Assembly (NCBI RefSeq): GCF_905475345.1
Contig: NC_066587.1
Span: 1,254,570 to 1,318,569 of the forward strand
Direction of reading: 5' to 3'
Length of the DNA stretch: 64,000 nucleotides
Origin: Vespula vulgaris
Taxonomy: Eukaryota; Arthropoda; Insecta; Hymenoptera; Vespidae
Shown here: piece by piece, positions 51,439 through 61,972 of the stretch
Layout: every line of letters starts with the position of its first letter
Position numbering within the stretch: position 1 is the first letter of the stretch
Translations under genes and position numbers: made by a program
Notes under the pieces: generated by a model
What the model was told of the DNA's origin: nothing
What the model saw: the letters and a program-made list of their open reading frames with translations, nothing else
Database searches by the model: none

Positions 51439-51713
51439 AGTATATATAAACGAATGTCGACTGCGCCCGATTTCGAGCGATCATTATAGTTCTATCGTCG
51501 GCTCGTTAGCGATAAAGAGGAAGCTGCTGGTTAACTGAAAATATGGAATTTTCCGATGTCCTCTTTATTCTATATATATCTTTCTCTCTTCCCCCCCTCC
51601 CTCTCTCTCTCTCTCTCTCTTTCGTTCTTCAAGTATTAAAAAAAAAAAAGAAATAAAAGATGGGATAAACCGATCCGTTTTTAGCGATTACTCTTCTAGC
51701 CCTCTCTACCTAC
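51439..51713. other. Unique sequence and CT tract
   Basis: CT tract 51590-51622. No gene recognised. Confidence 0.4.
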
Positions 51714-51753
51714 CCCATCGTCCCATCCCATCCCATCCCATCCCCATCCCTTG
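51714..51753. repeat. (CCATC)n pentanucleotide repeat
   Basis: About six CCATC units. Confidence 0.9.
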
Positions 51754-52082
51754 CGCTCAGCATCCCTTGACGTAGATTTTATTATATTACAAGAATACTC
51801 GTAAGAGTTTCTTCTCGTTCGAGACGAATAAGAAAAAAAAAGAGATAACAAAGGATAGAATGTAAGAGGACGAGAGAACGAGATAGAGAAAGAAAGAAAG
51901 AAAGAAAGAGAGAGAAAAAATAGAAAAACAAAGAGAGAGAGAGAGAGAGAGAGATTTTTGTTTGAAAATAGAAAAGCACCGAAATCGGCGCCTATGCATA
52001 CACCTGTGTGCATAGGAGTGCCCGCGTAAAGTGCAACCGCACGATTCGCGCCGAAGCACTCGGCTATCCTTTCGAGAAGGAC
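51754..52082. other. Unique sequence with GAAA/GA tract
   Basis: Purine tract 51885-51955. Complex island 51975-52080 contains ACACCTGTGTGCATAGG and GCACCGAAATCGGCGCC. No gene recognised. Confidence 0.35.
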
Positions 52083-52175
52083 TAGGAAGAGATAGAGGAG
52101 ATAGAAGAGGAAGAGGAGGAGGAGAAAGAGGAAGAAGAGGAGGAGGAGGAGGAGGAGGAGGAGGAGGAGGAGGTG
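52083..52175. repeat. (GGA)n trinucleotide repeat
   Basis: GGA/GAA units with about 11 perfect GGA at the right end. Confidence 0.95.
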
Positions 52176-52304
52176 GTACCACGGCAAGGAAAATCGTTGC
52201 CGAGGATTACCCGTTAGACCCAAGCTCGGCATAAACGTCGAACCACTTTATTCGGCGTCGGTAACTAGACTCGCTTCGTAAGAGCTAACGTAGTAGAAGT
52301 GCGA
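52176..52304. other. Unique spacer
   Basis: GTTGCCGAGGATTACCCG and TTATTCGGCGTCGG. No gene recognised. Confidence 0.3.
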
Positions 52305-52506
52305 GAGAGAAAGAGAGAGAGAGGGGGGGGGGAAGAGAGATGAAAGATATAGGAATGGATAGAGAACGAAAGAGAGAGAGAGAGAGAGGGAAGTAGTAGT
52401 GTAGTAGTAAAAGAAGAAGAAGGAAAAGAGAGAAGAGAAGCTTCTGGCAGTAGTGTTACTGCTCGTTCTGCTAGTGGTGGTGATAAAAGAGTAGAAGAAG
52501 AGAAAC

Positions 52507-52547
<41 letters not shown>

Positions 52548-52548
52548 G
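52305..52548. repeat. GA arrays with G-run
   Basis: GA tracts, a run of nine G (52324-52332), GTAGTAGTGTAG, and about 18 GA units at 52511-52543. Confidence 0.85.
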
Positions 52549-52721
52549 GTGAATGCGGCGTTTAGGCGATGAAGGGTGAGAGGGGGCTAGGTAAAGAGGA
52601 GGATGGTCGTCGTACGGATGGACGGTGCTGAAGGTGGTTCGCTAATGTCACGCCGCGTTCCTAGAACCCTCCGCACGCTGAAATTAGATTACCGCGAGAT
52701 TGCTGGCCCTTCTCTCCTCTA
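52549..52721. other. Complex island
   Basis: GTCACGCCGCGTTCCTAG and CCGCACGCTGAAATTAG. Open on the plus strand but unrecognised. Confidence 0.3.
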
Positions 52722-52890
52722 CCCTCTTCTTCTTCTTCTTCTTCTTCTTCTTCTTCTTCTTCGTCTTCTTCTTCATCTTCTTCTTCAAACGTAGTAGTTC
52801 CTCCGGCTCTCGTCTGCCTTCTCCTTTCGTCGTCCTCGTCGTCCTCGGAGTCCTCATCGTCCTCGTCGTCGTTGTCGTCGTTCTTAGAGT
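52722..52890. repeat. (TTC)n and (CGTCGT)n arrays
   Basis: About 20 TTC units (52727-52787), a spacer, then GTC-type triplets 52830-52885. Confidence 0.9.
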
Positions 52891-53324
52891 CTTTCTTTCC
52901 TTCGCATCGTCACGGAGAACGAAACCTACCCGGTGGGCTCTTCTCTTTTTTTTTCTCTTTCTATGTATATGCGTGTATGTGTGTCTCTTTCTCTCTTTCC
53001 TTCTCTGTATCTTTTATATATGCATGTTGTATGTGTGTGTGTGTATATGTGCGTTGGTACGAGAGAGCAACAGTACCAGCAGCTAACGAGAATAATGTTT
53101 TCGCGTCTTGAAACCATCCAACGTGCCTACGCATGTGTTGTAAGTGGGAGAAGAAGGATAGATAGAACGAGAAAGAGAGAATGAGAGATAATGCGTGAGA
53201 GTGCGTCGATGTATACGTGTGTTCGTATCACCTACGCAACTGATGGCATGCAGGATGGAAAGTAACGATATCTACCGCACGCTATTTCTACGAACTCATC
53301 TCGAATCTCAATCCTCTTCTTCTT
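52891..53324. other. Unique sequence with TATG/GT patches
   Basis: GT patch 53025-53050. No gene recognised. Confidence 0.4.
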
Positions 53325-53422
53325 CGCACGCATGCACGCACGCACGCACGCACGCACGCATGCACGCATGCACGCAGGTAGGTAGGCACGCACGCACGTA
53401 TGCACGAACGAACGCACGTATT
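53325..53422. repeat. (CACG)n tetranucleotide array
   Basis: About 20 CACG/CATG units with a GTAG insert. CpG in every unit implies little methylation decay here. Confidence 0.95.
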
Positions 53423-54655
53423 ACTTACTTGCGAAAAAAAGGTCCGATCGGATAAACAGATGTTGTATACGAATCGACACGCACGCACGCATTCACGTTT
53501 CTTTTTATTTTTTTATTTTTTTTAATTCTTTTTTTTTTTTCTTACTCGAACCTACCGATTTTGATTCTTTGATCCCTTAAATCTCTTCTCTCTTTCTCTC
53601 TAATTATATCTCTTCTTCTTTCTTTCATTCTTTTTTCTTTTTATTTTCGAATTAACCACGACGAAAGAATCGACTAGCAATTATTTTCTTTTTCGATCGA
53701 GAGAAATAATAAAATATTTACTCGTCATTGATTAGAGATAATTAAGAAGCAAGTTCATGAAGTTACATGAGAGAGAAAAAGTGTGTGTGTGTGTGTGTGG
53801 CTCGACGAAACTTTTCGATAAAAAAGTTTTTCGAATAAACGACGCGAATGGCGGGAATTAATTTATATATTTAACAGATAGAATTCATTACTATTGACCT
53901 TATTTTCTAATGTCCCACGATATTTGTCGTGTACTCGAGAGAAATTATTTTTTCTTTTATTCTTTCAATTAATTAATGTTACAATGATAAATGTAATAAA
54001 GGAAAACGAAAGGAAAGAAACTTGTAATTATCGACCACGTATTAATTATAATTTCGATAATTTTTAACGAAAAATATATTCCAAGACTTCATTTTCATTA
54101 CGATTAATTCGATAGTTTCAGATAACACAATTAGATAACGTAATTACTATTTAAAAACTCATCTATTTATTATCAATATATCCAATTCTCAGCTAATTTA
54201 TTATTACCTAAATTCATTGTGATTTCGATAATTCTAAAAATAAAAAAAAAACGATTGCAATCCAACTCGTATTTTTAATAATTCGATATGGATCTAAACG
54301 ATTAAAATTTAATTCGATTTAAGAAAAGTAACGGATTTACATCATTATTAATCGTACCATTTAATTCTGTTAATTATGAATGTAACAATATGTCAATATC
54401 AATTCACATCTAATTTATTAATTCATGAAAATTCTATATACTATGTAACCCTTATATACGTACAATCTACGAGAATACCTTAATTCGTACATCTAATTTT
54501 TTTTTTTTTTTTTTAATTAATATAGATTCACGTATAATCTGACATATATAAATATAAAAAAATATATATATATATAAAAGAATCTCAAATTCATCAAATT
54601 CTTTCTTCGAACAATTTAATTTCCGAATTTGACTCTTTCTCTCTTTTCCCTTCTG
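53423..54655. other. AT-rich desert, no gene seen
   Basis: About 1.2 kb. GT tract 53781-53799, T-runs 53505-53545 and 54498-54515, TA patches near 54560. No gene recognised. Confidence 0.5.
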
Positions 54656-54760
54656 TCAAAAAGAAAAAAAAAAAAGAGGAACAAGATGACGACGACGATG
54701 ACAACAAATGATGATGATGACGATGATGACAAAGATGATGAACAAGAATAAGAAGACGAA
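54656..54760. repeat. (GAC)/(GAT)n trinucleotide tract
   Basis: A-run then GAC/GAT/GAA triplets. Confidence 0.85.
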
Positions 54761-54780
54761 GTAGACAAGAGACTCGATAG

Positions 54781-55015
54781 AAACGGGTTAACGTTTTGCG
54801 GTAGATTTTGCGGTAGAAGAGCCCAGCATCCGGGACGAACTATTAATTTCCTTTCGGTCTCACCGATTTCCGCGGGCACCCCACCCACCGCGTAATCTTC
54901 TTCGCTGATTCGACGAAGATTCAATGCTGAAGTTTACGTGTGGTAGATGCGCGACGGGAGATCCTACTTGCGATCTCGCTCGATCCTTATCTCGAAAACG
55001 GATATCCGTTTTGGA
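54781..55015. other. Compact island with tandem repeat, stem-loop and 18-bp palindrome
   Basis: Two perfect tandem copies of TTTTGCGGTAGA (54794-54817); an 11-bp stem with one mismatch (54894-54904 with 54911-54921) around CTGATT; and the perfect palindrome AAAACGGATATCCGTTTT (54995-55012). The minus strand is open across part of it (AVGGVPAEIGETERKL) with no recognised domain. Confidence 0.4.
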
Positions 55016-55016
55016 C

Positions 55017-55038
55017 TGTCTGCTTGCTTGCTTGCTTA

Positions 55039-55079
<41 letters not shown>

Positions 55080-55082
55080 CCA
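55017..55082. repeat. (GCTT)n tetranucleotide array
   Basis: About 15 units, same unit as at 4827-4886. Confidence 0.95.
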
Positions 55083-55444
55083 TCTAGCCAAATCTTTTCA
55101 ATCGAATTCATTCGATCGAGATTCGATTCAAGATTTTCTATTCTGTCGATTCATGACATTTTCTAAATAGAGTTTGCCTTCGATTTTAATTAATTGTATG
55201 TTGTGTGTGTGTGTGTGTGTGTAAATATTATAAATGTAGATATATGATTCAAACGATGATTCAATAAATGATACGAGTAAGAATATTTCTATATAAAGTG
55301 TGTTGATAGCTAGTATTCTTAATATTGCATTTTTATAAATATCATTCGATTATTATAATTCAGATAAATCGTATAGTATTGATAAAAACATATTACGATA
55401 TAATAACAACAAAAAGATATATACATACATATCTATATACATAA

Positions 55445-55496
<52 letters not shown>

Positions 55497-55690
55497 CACT
55501 AACGGTATAACAAATATTATAATATTACACAAATTGAATAATTATTATTATTAATAATTAATATAAATACAAAAACAATACATACATACACACACATATA
55601 TAAAATATTATAATTAATATATTTTATTTACTACATATAACGTATTACTGTAAATTTACTTCTACGGATATCTGTAGATTCGAAGATGAA
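55083..55690. other. AT-rich filler
   Basis: GT tract 55202-55222, CA/TA block 55446-55491. No gene recognised. Confidence 0.5.
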
Positions 55691-55984
55691 TTTACGATCT
55701 AAGCTCGCGATCTTCGTTTTCTAATACGGTCGATCTACTCGGTGTGTCGCTATCAACTTGAAATTCTCGTGAGGGTCTTAATAACAAAAGTTTCCCCTCT
55801 TGTACGATCGACTATGGCAACGCGCACGATCTCTTAGTCGTCGTTGTTCAGCGCATCGTGAACGCGCGCGCGCGCTACGGACTCTTCAAGTATCGTCTTA
55901 CAGCTTACGAAGATTTCGCTTGTATACTCGCTTCTGCGATCCGACTACCATCCGCCCACGTGCCTCTACTATCCTCTCTTTTAG
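55691..55984. other. Complex island, open on plus strand
   Basis: A non-repetitive plus-strand frame of about 70 codons (includes VQRIVNARARYGLFKYRLT) ends in a CT tract. No start, splice site or domain supports it. (CG)n at 55863-55875 is potentially Z-DNA-forming. Confidence 0.25.
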
Positions 55985-56034
55985 TTTCTCTCTCTCTCTC
56001 TCTTTCTGTCTGTTTCTCCTTCTCCTTCTCTCTT

Positions 56035-56067
<33 letters not shown>

Positions 56068-56098
56068 GTCTGTTTCTCCTTCTCTTTCTCTTCTTATC
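55985..56098. repeat. CT tract with duplicated TTTCTGTCTGTTTCTCCTTC block
   Basis: The block occurs at about 56002 and 56063, about 61 bp apart, so a repeat-plus-spacer unit was duplicated. Confidence 0.85.
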
Positions 56099-56534
56099 GC
56101 TAATCTGATATACGAGTTTCTTTCTCAATTCATTTTATTTTTCGCTTCATTTTCTTTTTATTCTCCTTTTTTTTTTCCCTCTTTTCATTCTTTTTCTTTT
56201 TCTTTTTCTTTTTATCTTCGTCAATTAATTAATTTGTTTATTTATTTATTAATTTATTCATTTATGTTTCATGAAATTTGTTTCTCGTGGAATTAGTTTC
56301 CGACGAACGAAAGAGTTTGAAAAATACTACACAAATGCGAATTGATTATCGAATTATTATTTTAATGATACATTTCAATGATTTATTTAAATCGATTTAA
56401 CGTCCCGTTTGTTTCAAAGATTGAAAGCTTTCTTTTTTCCTTTTCTTTTTTATCGTTCGACTTTTATACTCATTTTGGTCAGTATTTTTGATTATTCATT
56501 AATTAACGAGTGACTATATTGTCAAATAAATGAT

Positions 56535-56583
<49 letters not shown>

Positions 56584-57490
56584 TAATAATAATATGAATA
56601 TTTCGGATCGAATATTTGTAATAAAATGTCAATAGATTTCGTAATAAGTGGTCAGTATAAATGATCAATTATTAATTGGTCAGTATTAAATAATTAAACG
56701 TTTGGATTACATCTTTATGTTTGTTATAAATACTGAGTTTTTGCTTTATTTTTTTAAATATTAATCTGTGCAAAATTGATCATTCGTGTCATTCTACTTA
56801 ACGAACATATTTATTTAAAATACTGATTAGAAAAAGAATATTAAAAAATATCACTCCAACGAATATTACATTATAACAGCCCTTCTCGAAAACGAAAACT
56901 GAATTCGAACGATCTAATATGAAACAGCGAGTAGATAAATTATCCAACGATTTAATTCCAAATCATTTCCCTTTATCGACGCAATTATCGATCATAAGAA
57001 AATCGGAATTCCTCATTAATAACGATTCGAATCGATCTAATAACGAAATAATATTCAACGATGATCACTAGCAATCAAACCTATTCGATGATTCACTTAG
57101 AACGCGTATATTCGTACTACGTACTTTCCTTCCTATCGAATCTATCTAAATCACGAACAAAACGATAAAATAATCGAACGAACTTTTCGAAAAAAAAAAG
57201 AAAGAAAAAAGAGAAAGAAAAGAAAGAAAAAAGAATAATCTCTAATAAATTTCATACGCATACGTTAAACTATTAGAGAAAAAAAAAACCGATCGACCTT
57301 GTAGTTAGAATCGAATGCAAAAAAAAAAAAAAGGAGAGAGGAAAAAAAAAGAAGGAAAAAAAATCTGGCTTTTACGATTCGAATTAAATGGGGAAGAGGG
57401 AGGAGAGATAGGGGGTAGGGAAAATCTATATAACAAGATAGTTTTCGACGATTAATGATCGTCGAAAGCTATCGAATGATTTGCTTCGTT
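56099..57490. other. AT-rich desert, no gene seen
   Basis: About 1.4 kb. TA tract of about 19 units at 56538-56577, repeated TTGGTCAGTAT and AAATGATCAAT words at 56475-56690, A-rich 57188-57235 and 57315-57365. Confidence 0.5.
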
Positions 57491-57584
57491 GCAGAGCACC
57501 CTCTCTCTCTCTGTCTCCCTCTCTCTCTCTCTCTCCCTCCCTCCCTCCCACCCTCTCTCTCTCTCTCTCTCTCTCTCTCGCTCT
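57491..57584. repeat. CT/CCCT tract
   Basis: CT and CCCT units, then a perfect CT run. Confidence 0.95.
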
Positions 57585-57838
57585 GGAAAGGTTGGCTGTC
57601 GCAGGAATATCTATTCCAGCGTGGACAAAAAATGTTTACCAAGCGAACGGGACCGGGGTTGGCACGGGAGCATGGCGTGCATCCAATAACCGTTTCGCAA
57701 AGGGCCAGGCAGGGTCAGTTTTCAACTCGACGCTGTATAACAGCGCATATCCATTTACTACTTCAGGATTGTTTATAGCGTGCGTGCCGTAGGTCGGAGC
57801 TTCCATCAGACTCGACGAAGCCAAGTGTTTCCTATCGT
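57585..57838. other. Complex island, open in several frames
   Basis: 250 bp of GC-richer unique DNA directly after a polypyrimidine tract. One plus frame reads LERLAVAGISIPAWTKNVYQ and continues to a stop at 57790; another plus frame and a minus frame are also open. Small perfect stems: CGCTG-TATAA-CAGCG and GCACG..CGTGC. No known domain. A TGTCGCAG (57597-57604) follows the CT tract and could be a splice acceptor. Confidence 0.25.
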
Positions 57839-57844
57839 TTCCAG

Positions 57845-57960
57845 TACTCCTCCACCTCCTCCTCCTCCTCCTCCTCCTCCTCCACCATCTCTTTCTCCTC
57901 CTCCTCCTTCTCCTTCTTCTTCTTCACCACCACCATCACCACCTAGGTATTCCTCCTACT
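57845..57960. repeat. (CTC)n and (CAC)n triplets
   Basis: CTC/CTT triplets then CAC/ATC triplets. Confidence 0.9.
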
Positions 57961-58056
57961 ACTTCAACAACCACCACAATCATCACCACCATCTCCTTCT
58001 TCTCATCCCTTTTCTTTTTTTTTCCTTTTCTCTCTTCCTCTCTTTCTCTTTTTCTA

Positions 58057-58089
<33 letters not shown>

Positions 58090-58110
58090 TTCTACGTCTC
58101 TCACATCTTT
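57961..58110. repeat. ACC/ATC triplets and CT tract
   Basis: Ends with a CT tract 58058-58098. Confidence 0.85.
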
Positions 58111-58873
58111 CCTCTCACTCGTCTTTTCCTCATTCGCGAGCTTTCTACTACTATAGACGTCCGACGTCCGACGTTGGAATTCGAAAGTATGATTGGTGAA
58201 CGATGAAAAATGAACGCAGTGCGAATGATTAATACATCTCGCTATATCTGCCTAATATAAATTTTTTTCGTTTTTAATAAGTGTATTTATTTTCAAACAT
58301 ACATTTATTATTCAATTCTTAATAGATAGATAGATAAATAGATAGATAGATAGGGAGACACACGTTGAGGATATCGGATTTTCTAATGTGTGTGCATGTA
58401 CGTGTTTTTCTTTTTCTTTTTTTTTTATACGAAATCAACATTTTGTATATATGTATGACGTGTGACTGTTAACGCATATTTATAGAATTAGACAAAAGAG
58501 GTAGAATTTCTTTTCGTTTATCACACGATTATTATTATTATTACTTTGTTCTTCTTCTTTTTTTATCATTACCGTCACGATAGAAATAAAAATACGCATG
58601 CTTTTAAAATACCACATATATTTCCAAGCAATGTCGCTATATCTACTATTTCAAAAATGTCGAGATATTTTCTTTACAAACAAATGTTAATAGGCTGTAT
58701 TAATATGATATAATATATATAATGAAATATATATGTGTATATATATATATATATACATATAAAATATAAGATATTAATAAGATATAAGATACAAGATATA
58801 TACTATAATGTATCAAACAAGATAATCAATAGTAACTATCGTCAATTGTCAATTTCCTTTTTTTTAAAATTAT

Positions 58874-58914
<41 letters not shown>

Positions 58915-59000
58915 ATGTCAATTTAATAAATCTTCCGGTAGTACGCTCTACTTATTCATTTCTGAAAGATGGAAATCCGATTAGAAACAAAATAACAAAA
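58111..59000. other. AT-rich filler, no gene seen
   Basis: GATA patch 58323-58352, TA tracts 58735-58756 and 58877-58912. No gene recognised. Confidence 0.5.
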
Positions 59001-59102
59001 AGAAAAGAAAAAAGGAGGAAAAAAGTGAAAGAAGCAAACAAAAAAAAAGAAAGAAAAGAGAGAAAAGAAAGAAGAAAGAGAGGAAAGGAAAAAGGAAAAA
59101 GG
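59001..59102. repeat. A-rich GAAA tract
   Basis: Purine filler. Confidence 0.85.
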
Positions 59103-59295
59103 AAAAAAACTAGTAAGCGCACGACTCGTCGAGGTGCAACGATATGCGTCGAAGAGTGTCGATGCGTGATGCACTGCCTGGGTCGTTTCATTCCGCGCGT
59201 GTCTAATGCGTGGGACAGTACCGTACAATTTTACTTAGTTTCACGAGAAAATCGTTCCTCTTCTTGTTTCTCGCTTGATATAGAAGAGAAGAAGA
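59103..59295 (+). other. Complex island with unassigned open frame
   Basis: Plus-strand frame includes ATICVEECRCVMHCLGRF and continues for about 35 more codons to a GA tract. The cluster of Cys residues is notable, but there is no ATG in the complex part and no splice support. DNA shows repeated GATGCGT/TGATGCA words. Confidence 0.2.
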
Positions 59296-59366
59296 GAGAG
59301 AGAGAGAGAAAAAAAGAAAGAAAGAAAGAGAAAGAAGTAGAGAAAGATAGATAGATAGACAGACAG

Positions 59367-59408
<42 letters not shown>
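59296..59408. repeat. GA/GAAA/GATA array
   Basis: Ends in about 20 perfect GA units. Confidence 0.95.
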
Positions 59409-59410
<2 letters not shown>

Positions 59411-59748
59411 CCCATTACCGATCGCTTACGGTCACGATCCGTTTTCCCGGCTTCGTGATTATCTTTCTTTCGGGAAAATAACGGTACTTGTTTGCTTTCT
59501 GTCTTTCTTCTTCTTCTTCTTCTTCTTCTTCATTCTTCTTTTTTATAGCTTTTCTCTTTTCCTTCTCCCACCAGCCTTCCCATTCCATCCCTAGTTTCTT
59601 CAAGATGATCTAACAGATTCATGCTGGATCAACGTTGTAAAACAAATGCACGGAGAAGGTATGCTAAAGATGGACGAGTGTTTAACGTCGATAAGGGCAA
59701 AAAGTGATTAATTTCATACTATGCTAATACGAACACGCGGAGAATAAG
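59409..59748. other. Unique spacer with (TTC)n
   Basis: (TTC)n at 59507-59533. No gene recognised. Confidence 0.4.
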
Positions 59749-59868
59749 AGATAGAGAGAAAGAGAGAAAGAGAAAGAAAGAAAAAGAGAGAGAGAGAGAG
59801 AGAGAGAAATAATGAAAGAGAGTGATAGAATGATAGAGGTAGATGGGGAAAAAATTAATGCAAGACAG

Positions 59869-59900
<32 letters not shown>
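59749..59900. repeat. GA arrays
   Basis: Two GA tracts separated by a short AT-rich spacer. Confidence 0.95.
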
Positions 59901-59903
<3 letters not shown>

Positions 59904-60062
59904 GCGAGTGCATCGTGTTGCATCGGAATCGTGCCGATAAGGAATTTACAATATCTCGAGCGCGTTCTCGATATTATCGGTTCCTCTTCGGTTTGTTCGC
60001 TCGGATCGATAAATAGCCGTTTAAATATCGGCGCGCGGCATGCCGCAGCAACGAAAGAGGAA
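59901..60062. other. Candidate regulatory island
   Basis: GGATCGATAAATAGCCGTTTA, AATATCGGCGCGCGGCATGC and GCATGCCGCAGCAACG. Confidence 0.3.
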
Positions 60063-60063
60063 A

Positions 60064-60100
<37 letters not shown>

Positions 60101-60198
60101 ACAAGCGCGGCTCTTACCGAGCGCACAACTCTCTTTCTCTCTCTCTACCTCTCTCTCTTTCTCTCTTTTTCTCTCTTTCTCTCTCTTTCTCTATGTAT
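60063..60198. repeat. (GA)n / (CT)n inverted pair around a 30-base core
   Basis: GA 60066-60099 and CT 60131-60195 flank ACAAGCGCGGCTCTTACCGA plus AGCGCACAA: a natural hairpin with a GC-rich loop. Confidence 0.9.
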
Positions 60199-60402
60199 TC
60201 GTGTGATATTAGTGTTCGTGTTCGTTCGCGGAAAAGGGGGCCAAATGAATTGCCGTCGGAAGGCTCGAGAGAGTTAGAAAAGGCAGGCTAACGCGCTCAC
60301 GAAGCGCTTATCCGCGGAACATGCAATAGCAACGCGTATTAAAAGTCGGCTAATTTAAAATCGAGCGAAGATTTGCGCGCTCGCGGGAATTATATACTAT
60401 AT
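60199..60402. other. Candidate conserved noncoding island
   Basis: GAAGCGCTTATCCGCGG, TATTAAAAGTCGGCTAATTT and GATTTGCGCGCTCGCGGG. Confidence 0.3.
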
Positions 60403-60553
60403 GCATATATATATATATTTATGTATGTGTGTATATATGTAAATATGTATATGTACGTACTTTTATACTTACACACGTATAGATGTATATATATCTATAA
60501 ATTGTATATGTATATGTATATATATATATGTGTGTGTGCACGCATACACTGAT

Positions 60554-60588
<35 letters not shown>

Positions 60589-60600
60589 GAGGTAGAGACA
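60403..60600. repeat. TA/TATG/TACA patches
   Basis: Short TA and GT tracts including about 13 TA units near 60567-60590. Confidence 0.85.
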
Positions 60601-60698
60601 TATACGTTAGAGAGGCTGCCGCAATCGTAGCCGCAAACTTCTACTCACGATCGAACTTTCATTGGCGTCGCTTACGAGGGATCGACCTTTTCTCACTA
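60601..60698. other. Small complex spacer
   Basis: GAGGCTGCCGCAATCGTAGC and TTTCATTGGCGTCGC. No gene recognised. Confidence 0.3.
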
Positions 60699-60778
60699 TA
60701 TCTATTTATCCATCTATTTATCTATTTATCTATCTATCCATACATCCATCCATCTATATCTTTCTTTCTTTCTCTCTT

Positions 60779-60811
<33 letters not shown>

Positions 60812-60812
60812 G
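60699..60812. repeat. (TATC)n/(ATCC)n, CTTT and (TA)n
   Basis: Tetramers pass into CT and TA tracts. Confidence 0.9.
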
Positions 60813-60879
60813 TCTTGCTTTGTTTGTTTGGAAAGTTCGAATCGTGAGTATAAAGTCGAAGGGATGATTTCACGATCGA

Positions 60880-61075
60880 GGCCTTATTCTCGTGAAGCAA
60901 AATGATCGAATCGCCGTAAATCAAGAAGGTAAATCGATAATCAAACTTAGCGGGGCCCCATTAAGGTCGTGGTTGGTAATAAAGCTGTATCGGTAACGTT
61001 ATTGGTGTCCTCTTAATAACAGCCCGATCGTGAGGCGAATAACAGAGAGGAGTTGTGAATTATGGGTGTAAGCTT
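60880..61075. other. Candidate conserved noncoding island
   Basis: AGCGGGGCCCCATTAAGG with the GGGGCCCC palindrome (60952-60959), GGTTGGTAATAAAGCTG, TAACGTTATTGG and CCTCTTAATAACAGCCCG: several TAAT/ATAA words of Hox or Abd-B type. One of the least repetitive stretches in the window. Confidence 0.35.
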
Positions 61076-61127
61076 GGACTCCACCCCTTTCTCGCTTCGT
61101 CTTCCCTAAGAGATCTCTACTCTTATC

Positions 61128-61130
61128 CTT

Positions 61131-61161
<31 letters not shown>

Positions 61162-61218
61162 TATTTTCTGTCTATCTATCTATCTATTTATCTCTATCTA
61201 TCTTTCCCTTTCTCTCGT
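61128..61218. repeat. CT and (CTAT)n tracts
   Basis: Pyrimidine tract. Confidence 0.9.
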
Positions 61219-61848
61219 TTATACGCGTGCCCAGGAGTAAAGAAGAAAGATACGAGTAGACTATAATAATAAGTATAGCACGTTTTGTGAAACGATCTAA
61301 ATTCTCGAGTGTGTTATACTTAATAGTAATTGTTATATACGTATAGAAAGAGATAAAAAGAGACAGAGAGAAAGATTTATAGTTCTGTTTTGTCCATTTC
61401 TATTAACGCGTTAGAAGAATGAAATACACTTACGTATGCAAAATTGTACGTTTAAAGCTTGATAATATCAAAAAAAAAAAACAAAAATAAAAGAACAAAC
61501 AAGAAAAGAAAGGGTATCGATGAATTTCGTTCGTATACATTAAACCACCGTTCTAACGAAATGTCTAATTTCGTCTTTCCGACATACTCGTCCTTTTTAT
61601 TTTTCTCCAATCGTTCGGTGCAACGAACGGATTGATAGATGATTCTGCGTCCGATAACTTTTACGACGACACGATGACGAGAGGAGGAAACAAAAAGAAA
61701 AAAAGAAAAAGAAAACTGAATGGAAAAAAAGGAATGAAAATAAGAGAGAGAAAAAAAAAGAGACAAAATACAAAAGGTAAATGGAAGCCCTAAGAAGAAC
61801 AATACCGATCGGTTAGGGCACCGTATTCGATTCGTTCGTTTCGTTCGT
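61219..61848. other. AT-rich and purine-biased filler
   Basis: No gene recognised; the long minus-strand Phe/Ser-rich frame follows purine bias. Confidence 0.45.
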
Positions 61849-61972
61849 CTTGTATGTATGTATGTAAGTAGGTATGTACGTAGTAGATGGTACCTGGCTC
61901 GGAAGGAAGAGATATAATAATAATATCGGCAGTAAAAGCGAAAGAGAGAAAGAGAGAAAGAGAGAAGGGTAT
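61849..61972. repeat. (GTAT)n, AAT and GA patches
   Basis: GTAT units 61852-61866 and a GA/AAAG tract 61940-61968. Confidence 0.8.

Noticed and set aside
53325..53422. CRISPR-like regularly spaced repeat
   Set aside because: A contiguous CACG tetramer array with no spacers, in a eukaryotic genome.
55800..55980. Coding exon in the 70-codon open stretch
   Set aside because: No acceptor, no start codon, no known domain; the open length is compatible with chance in CpG-rich DNA. Kept only as an island.
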